IMG/VR virus record: IMGVR_UViG_3300027881_000059 | Location: 1-27,745 of that record | Source of the DNA: a virus | Length of the DNA stretch: 27,745 bases | Strand: one strand, 5' to 3' | Part shown: piece after piece, positions 23,961 to 27,745 of the stretch | Layout: each line of letters opens with the position of its first letter | Position numbering within the stretch: position 1 is the stretch's first letter | Notes under the pieces: model-generated | Seen by the model: only the letters and a program-made list of their open reading frames with translations | Database searches by the model: none | What the model was told of the DNA's origin: nothing | Position numbers and translations under genes: made by a program

Positions 23961-24920
23961 ATGCCCGCAGGATTTGCCACAGGATTGTCGACGACCTTCG
24001 CCTACGTTACGGTGGCGCAGGTCAGGGCGAACGGGATCCCTGACTCCGGTGACGGCGGCATCGGCGACGAGCCCCTCCGGGAGCTTATCAGGCTCGTGAG
24101 CCACTGGATCAACAAGCTCACCGACCAATGGTTCCTCCCTGTGAGACTTCACGAGAGGACCGACTCGGGTGGCGGCTCCGTCGCGAGGATCCCCAACCTC
24201 ATCCCCATCCTGGAACTCTTCTCGCTCATGTTGGAGAAGACGGGTCTCTTCTCGATCTCCCTTCCGGAGGTGGCGTACCAGGTGAAACAGCGGTACGTCA
24301 TGATGGTGGATTGGCGCACAAGGCTCCCTTCCAACCCCCACTTCATCGTTCTGGACGGGGTGTTCGGGTGGCTCGTGGACGACTACGTCAAGGCCAAGAC
24401 GACCTTGACGGCTGACTTGGATGTAACGGCTACGGATGTGGCTGCGGGGACCAAGACGGCTTCGGTGGTGAGCACGGCTGGGATCGCCGTGAGGGATACC
24501 GTCCTCTTCGGGAATCAGCCGGAACCTCTATCCTACCCCGCCATCGTCATTGGGGTGCCCGATGCCACGACCATCGAGTTTGCTCCGGTGGTGCCGTTCG
24601 CTCTTTCCTCGGGACTTAACGTTTCGAGGTACGGGCGCATTCCGGATCTGATCCAGTACGCCACCATGCTTCTCATCCGTGACAAGATCCTGAACGGGTG
24701 GGGGAATGTTGGTCATTGGGATGTTTCTGAAGCGCCGTTCGGGATTGGTACTCGGCTGACCAACGAGTCTGTGGAGGGCTACTCCTACTCGCTGACGCCG
24801 ATGAAGGTTATCAACGGCCCCGGTGGTGGTGAGAGGACCACGGGGAACGCCGAGGTGGACGACATCCTCTCTCAGTACACATGGAACGAGGGTGGTGGCC
24901 TGTTTGTGGGGTACGCCTGA
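23961..24920 (+). CDS. Head-tail connector/adaptor candidate
   Basis: A 319-residue protein. ATG 23961 follows TAGGAGGGCGAG. Residues 14-60 (YVTVAQVRANGIPDSGDGGIGDEPLRELIRLVSHWINKLTDQWFLP) form the helical start typical of gp6/gp15-like connector proteins, which dock under the portal. Residues about 150-215 form an inserted beta segment (AAGTKTASVVSTAGIAVRDTVLFGN, IEFAPVVPFALSSG) before the helices resume (RIPDLIQYATMLLIRDKILNGW). The protein is thus longer than most connectors. The C-terminus carries SVEGYSYSLTPM. Position, directly after the capsid genes and before a stopper-like gene, supports the role. Its stop overlaps the next ATG. Confidence 0.7.
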   Translation: MPAGFATGLSTTFAYVTVAQVRANGIPDSGDGGIGDEPLRELIRLVSHWINKLTDQWFLPVRLHERTDSGGGSVARIPNLIPILELFSLMLEKTGLFSISLPEVAYQVKQRYVMMVDWRTRLPSNPHFIVLDGVFGWLVDDYVKAKTTLTADLDVTATDVAAGTKTASVVSTAGIAVRDTVLFGNQPEPLSYPAIVIGVPDATTIEFAPVVPFALSSGLNVSRYGRIPDLIQYATMLLIRDKILNGWGNVGHWDVSEAPFGIGTRLTNESVEGYSYSLTPMKVINGPGGGERTTGNAEVDDILSQYTWNEGGGLFVGYA

Positions 24921-25363
24921 TGCTTCCGTTCACGAGCGGCAATCCCGTCAGGATCAACCGGATCAAGGTGGGCATCCGGATCCTCTCGAAGTCCACGACC
25001 GTCATGGACGACGACTACCGGGAGGCGAAGGAGAACCGCGTCTACTCCGATCCCGTGGAGGTGATCGGTCAGTGGGTCGGCGGCGAGCAGTCCTTCAAGC
25101 TTGAGCGAACCATGACCGGCGATTCCATCCCAACGGTCGGCCACATGGTGTTCCGATTCAAGGAGCTGGATGCGGTACAAGCTGGCTTCCTTCCGAAGAA
25201 AGGAGATCGCGTCGTTTCGGTGAACGGCATCCCATCGGAGTGGACCATCATCAAATCTTCGAAGGGATCTCCGCTCTACGGGAACAGGATGAAATCCTTT
25301 GCCCGTCCGATTCTTCTTCACGTGGACGTCGAGCAGACCCGAAAAGAGTTCGGCTCCATCTGA
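24920..25363 (+). CDS. Head closure (stopper)-like protein
   Basis: A 147-residue protein. ATG 24920 shares its A with the preceding TGA; an in-frame extension upstream (ATG 24881) would overlap the connector gene and is not needed. The sequence has a beta-barrel look: YSDPVEVIGQWVGGEQSFKLERTMTGD, HMVFRFKELDA, PKKGDRVVSVNGIPSEWTIIKSSKGSPLYG and KSFARPILLHVDV. The kGDRvv...g..W.I segment is characteristic of gp16/FII-like head completion proteins. Its place, second after the capsid block, fits closure of the portal-connector channel. The assignment combines pattern and position. Confidence 0.65.
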   Translation: MLPFTSGNPVRINRIKVGIRILSKSTTVMDDDYREAKENRVYSDPVEVIGQWVGGEQSFKLERTMTGDSIPTVGHMVFRFKELDAVQAGFLPKKGDRVVSVNGIPSEWTIIKSSKGSPLYGNRMKSFARPILLHVDVEQTRKEFGSI

Positions 25364-25366
25364 TAC

Positions 25367-25379
25367 GCAAACAGTTTGC
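25367..25379. promoter_or_regulatory. Palindrome GCAAAC-A-GTTTGC before the tail-completion gene
   Basis: A perfect 6-bp inverted repeat with a one-base centre, filling the 18-base gap between the stopper-like stop and ATG 25382, where no Shine-Dalgarno sequence is visible. Its core matches the palindrome at 4474-4486 (GCAAACCGTTTGC) at all positions but the centre. It may be an operator or RNA element that replaces the usual ribosome site. Confidence 0.45.
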
Positions 25380-25381
25380 AC

Positions 25382-25936
25382 ATGGCCAAGAAATTTAGAA
25401 TTCGGATTGCCCCGAGAGGGCGGTGGGAGAAATTGATCCGGGACCTTACGAACATCAATAGGGTTCTGGAGGGGGAAAAGACCGACACCGCTTTGAAGGA
25501 TCTTGCTGTATCGGGACGTGATTTCATCGCCGATGGCATCGAGAGGGGGCGCGAGGGATGGAAGTCTCTGGAAGAAATCACCAAGAGGATGAAGGGAGGC
25601 TCCAAGATACTCGTGGACTCGGGGGACTTCCTCGATGCCATGGATGTTTGGAAACACGGGAAGAGGTGGTACGGAGGCCTTCGTCCGGATGCTAAGGGCT
25701 CGAAAGGTCAGGATCTGAATATGATCGGTGCTGTGCATGAGCATGGCGCAACCATTCCCGTTACAGAAAAAATGAGGTCGTTCTTCTCCTCCCAGGGCTT
25801 TCCGCTCAGGAAGGACACAACGCATATCACGGTGCCGCCGAGACGTTGGTTCGCCCCGGCGTTTGCCGAGCTGAAGGAATACGCCAGCGAGGTTCTTCGA
25901 CCACTCGTTGACGAGGTGCTTGAGGAGATCGGTTAG
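25382..25936 (+). CDS. Tail-completion/virion morphogenesis protein (P2 gpS/Mu gpG-like)
   Basis: A 184-residue protein. ATG 25382 is chosen over TTG 25376, although neither has a Shine-Dalgarno sequence. The end of the protein carries the family signature: MIGAVHEHGATIPVTEKMRSFFSSQGFPLRKDTTHITVPPRRWFAPAF (about 118-165). In gpS/gpG-type proteins this reads vHq.G.......iP.R.f.g. The N-terminal half is basic and helical (KKFRIRIAPRGRWEKLIRDLTNINRVL). Such proteins act in head-tail joining or tail completion of contractile-tailed phages. Its stop overlaps the next GTG start (TAGTG), implying coupled translation. Confidence 0.8.
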   Translation: MAKKFRIRIAPRGRWEKLIRDLTNINRVLEGEKTDTALKDLAVSGRDFIADGIERGREGWKSLEEITKRMKGGSKILVDSGDFLDAMDVWKHGKRWYGGLRPDAKGSKGQDLNMIGAVHEHGATIPVTEKMRSFFSSQGFPLRKDTTHITVPPRRWFAPAFAELKEYASEVLRPLVDEVLEEIG

Positions 25937-27273
25937 TGCCGGTTCATCTCTATTACATGAGGGAGCGCGAAGTTGAGGTTGAGCCCCCGGACCCGGGGAA
26001 GCTTCCGAAATCTGTCGTGCTACCGGAACTTGGATCCCTTCTGGTAAGGCTCAATCAGGACCAGACCTCGTTCGTTGCCGACGGGGGCTACTACGAGTCG
26101 TGGGTCACCACTCCAAACCTCGTGGGCGAGAAGATCACGGAGCTGTTTGGGGTCCAAGTTTTCTGGATGGCCGATCCCGAGATCCCCGATCTTCCAGAAA
26201 GCGAGAGGGCGTCCGTCGCTCTTCAGGTATCGAACGACGGCGGCACGACGTGGCTCGTGTGGCAGGATTCTTCCTCTGCATGGGTGCCCGCTACGGGAAT
26301 CCTGGATGGCTACTTCAACGATGTGGCGACCGTCGATAGAAGGATCCCGCTCCTTCAATGGACCGCTCCACATCAGATCATGTTTAAGATTCGGATGACG
26401 CCTGGAGCGGCGGGAAAGCAGCGGCCCATCCTCCTCGGTCTTGCGCTCTACAACTCCCACGAAATGGACATCTCGGAGGACTGCGCGAGGTCTGTGAAAC
26501 GGTATCTGGACAGCGTGATCAACGTCCCTATGTACTACATGGCTGAACTCGGATCCCCTTCTACGTTCATCACTATCGACGAGGGGATTGGCCTCGACGT
26601 CACGGTTGCAGAGCCGATCACCGTCTACAACCTGACCACGGATCCGGCCAGGAACATCAACCTGTTCTCTTCGCTCGGTGGTCCGGATGGAAGAACGATC
26701 GATCTTATCTCCGCGCAGCAGGGCCAGCTTGAGGTGAGGTTTCGAGGAGTCCCGGACGTATTCATTGGGGCGGAGGAATTTTTCCAGATCAGCAAGATGC
26801 CGTCCGTCGTGGTCTTCACCCCGAGCATGTCTCAGTACAATGCCACCCGCCATTGGGAGCCTGAGATGGAGGTCTCGGAAGCGCGTGAAGAGGCCCGCAA
26901 GATCAAACCGCGGCAACTTTACAGGATTGAGATGTCCATTCGGGTTCAATCCTCTCTCAACCGAGAGGCCCGCCAGATGACGGACGCGATTGCTCGCGTT
27001 CTGGACAAGGGAGATCACTTCCACTCCGTCGCGAACGGTGAGACGTATTGCGTCTTTGACCAGAGCAGCAGCGTCAGGGAGGATCGGGTCGCCCAGGGCA
27101 TCTGGATTGGGGTCGTGAATATAGTGGTTTTTGGAAAAATGTGGCTCGGCGAACCAGAGGATTCTTATCTCGTGAAGGAGATCGTTCTCTCGGTTGGCGG
27201 CCAGAATACTTGCAACTTGCTTTTACCTGAGTACCTGCGTAGAGTATATCGAGAGAGAAGTATCGTAGAATGA
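25936..27273 (+). CDS. Tail terminator/neck-like protein with N-terminal beta-sandwich
   Basis: A 445-residue protein, GTG start 25936 overlapping the previous TAG. Residues about 60-175 look like a beta-sandwich: VALQVSNDGGTTWLVWQDSS and APHQIMFKIRMTPGAAGKQRPILLGLALYNS, a pattern recurring in phage tail-associated proteins. Residues about 185-440 (CARSVKRYLDSVINVPMYYM, PSVVVFTPSM, LYRIEMSIRVQSSLNREARQMTDAIARVLDKGDHF, IWIGVVNIVVFGKMW) resemble tail terminator or tail-completion proteins, with their alternating strands and the helix between a measured-end motif and a final strand. It precedes the sheath by one small gene, the expected place for a terminator. The size is several times a minimal terminator, suggesting added domains. 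The functional label is tentative. Confidence 0.55.
   Translation: MPVHLYYMREREVEVEPPDPGKLPKSVVLPELGSLLVRLNQDQTSFVADGGYYESWVTTPNLVGEKITELFGVQVFWMADPEIPDLPESERASVALQVSNDGGTTWLVWQDSSSAWVPATGILDGYFNDVATVDRRIPLLQWTAPHQIMFKIRMTPGAAGKQRPILLGLALYNSHEMDISEDCARSVKRYLDSVINVPMYYMAELGSPSTFITIDEGIGLDVTVAEPITVYNLTTDPARNINLFSSLGGPDGRTIDLISAQQGQLEVRFRGVPDVFIGAEEFFQISKMPSVVVFTPSMSQYNATRHWEPEMEVSEAREEARKIKPRQLYRIEMSIRVQSSLNREARQMTDAIARVLDKGDHFHSVANGETYCVFDQSSSVREDRVAQGIWIGVVNIVVFGKMWLGEPEDSYLVKEIVLSVGGQNTCNLLLPEYLRRVYRERSIVE
27222..27250 (+). promoter_or_regulatory. Weak promoter candidate upstream of the sheath block
   Basis: TTTACC (27222-27227) and TATATC (27245-27250), each 4 of 6 matches to sigma70 hexamers, separated by an ideal 17-base spacer, lie in the last codons of the preceding gene in an AT-richer patch. 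This could boost sheath expression. Chance occurrence is quite possible. Confidence 0.25.
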
Positions 27274-27306
27274 TGCATTACTCATGCTCAAGTTGAGGCA
27301 TCAATC

Positions 27307-27528
27307 ATGCCTGAAGAAAACGTTACGAAAAAGCGCGTTCTGATGTGCGTCAGTCGGTCCATGGTTTCGATGGATGTGGCCGGAAAAGGGGTTCATTTCT
27401 TTCCGACCCAACGTGTCGAGCTGTCCGAGGACGAGGTGAACACTCCACAGGTTCGAAAGCTGTTGAAGGCCAAGTTCCTGGTGGATGTGACATCAGCAGA
27501 AGAGAAACGGAACGCCAGGGCGAGGTGA
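27307..27528 (+). CDS. Small hypothetical protein before sheath
   Basis: A 73-residue protein. ATG 27307 has TTGAGG 9 bases upstream, within an inverted repeat (TGATGC at 27271-27276 with GCATCA at 27298-27303). The sequence is basic with short strands (KKRVLMCVSRSMVSMDVAGKGVHFFPTQRVELSEDEV, then VRKLLKAKFLVDV). The pattern (strand, G..v.f.pg..v.Ls.eev, v.kL...k.l.V) is common among small proteins in neck/tail regions of phages. No catalytic motif or membrane segment is seen. Its role is unknown. Confidence 0.68.
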   Translation: MPEENVTKKRVLMCVSRSMVSMDVAGKGVHFFPTQRVELSEDEVNTPQVRKLLKAKFLVDVTSAEEKRNARAR

Positions 27529-27582
27529 TGTGCCCGATCCGAAGCATCAAGCCGCCCGTGTGATTGGGCGCTGATCGTCGTA

Positions 27583-27598
27583 TCCATGAAAGGATGGA
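27583..27598 (+). promoter_or_regulatory. Hairpin presenting the sheath Shine-Dalgarno
   Basis: TCCAT (27583-27587) pairs with ATGGA (27594-27598), placing GAAAGG in the 6-base loop, three bases before ATG 27602. The design echoes the leader hairpin before ATG 12125, with the ribosome site in or beside a loop. The stem is short, so its effect is uncertain. Confidence 0.3.
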
Positions 27599-27601
27599 CA
27601 C

Positions 27602-27745
27602 ATGGCGCTGGCAGGAATCGAAACCCTCCACCCCGACGTGTTCGTCATCGAGCAAGCGGGTATCCCGCGCATCGTCGGTGTGAGCGTCAATACGGGTGGG
27701 TTCGTGGGGATCGCCGAGAAAGGTCCCATCGATCGCTCGGATCTC
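27602..27745 (+). CDS. Contractile tail sheath protein (N-terminal fragment, cut by window end)
   Basis: The window contains only the first 48 residues: MALAGIETLHPDVFVIEQAG, then IPRIVGVSVNTGGFVGIAEKGP and IDRSDL. This matches the sheath N-terminus signature PGVYVeE...g...I.gVsTs..aFVG.a.rGP of contractile-tail (myovirus and PBSX/pyocin) sheath proteins. ATG 27602 follows GAAAGGATGGACAC. Its presence after the neck genes shows that the particle has a contractile tail. The rest of the gene, and presumably the tube protein, lie downstream of the window. Confidence 0.88.
   Translation, partial: MALAGIETLHPDVFVIEQAGIPRIVGVSVNTGGFVGIAEKGPIDRSDL

Noticed and set aside
27550-27573. CGCCC/GGGCG hairpin as a terminator before the sheath gene
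   Set aside because: Five-pair stem with an 8-base loop and no following T-run.

Overview
The window looks like part of the genome of a tailed double-stranded DNA bacteriophage (or prophage) with a contractile tail. The landmarks, in order, are a terminase large subunit (cut by the left edge), a PBSX-type portal, a capsid maturation protease fused to an acidic scaffold-like tail, an HK97-fold major capsid protein, four neck or tail-completion candidates, and the start of a tail sheath gene (cut by the right edge). All supported genes are on the + strand and tightly packed, often with ATGA, GTGA or TAGTG stop/start overlaps. The DNA is GC-rich with good Shine-Dalgarno sequences. The bacterial host cannot be named from this sequence. 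No tRNA, insertion sequence, CRISPR array, integrase or reverse transcriptase was seen, and no gap between genes exceeds about 120 bases.

Region 1 (1-8049) holds the terminase and then small, mostly unrecognised proteins. Two are rich in HxH motifs, one of which also has a HiPIP-like four-cysteine set. Next come a PI3/4-kinase-like protein and an overlapping HAD-type hydrolase. The region ends with a protein resembling the N-terminal domain of BppU baseplate proteins.

Region 2 (8050-12044) is an adhesin or fibre module. It contains an 882-residue collagen-like protein with about 250 Gly-X-Y triplets, mostly with Thr in the Y position. Three small proteins follow, built from two interchangeable domains.

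Region 3 (12041-15887) is a probable glycan-modification cassette with its own predicted sigma70-type promoter and a structured leader. It encodes a glycosyltransferase-methyltransferase fusion, a radical SAM enzyme with a Rossmann-like N-terminus, and an MptE/DUF115-like protein, all translationally coupled. The enzyme fusion ends in a short Gly-X-Y stub. My main hypothesis is that this cassette decorates the Thr-rich collagen-like fibre, or the host surface it binds, in a way analogous to glycosylated BclA-type collagen proteins.

Region 4 (15943-18192) holds a coiled-coil protein with a C-terminal membrane segment, two tandem DUF2589-like proteins and a small hypothetical protein.

Region 5 (18212-27745) is a conventional head-neck-tail module in PBSX-like order: portal, protease/scaffold, capsid, intrinsic terminator, head-tail proteins, sheath. 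The odd feature of the layout is that about 16 kb of fibre, glycan and signalling genes lie between the terminase and the portal. That position is compatible with the collagen-like protein being a head fibre rather than a tail fibre, but this is inference.
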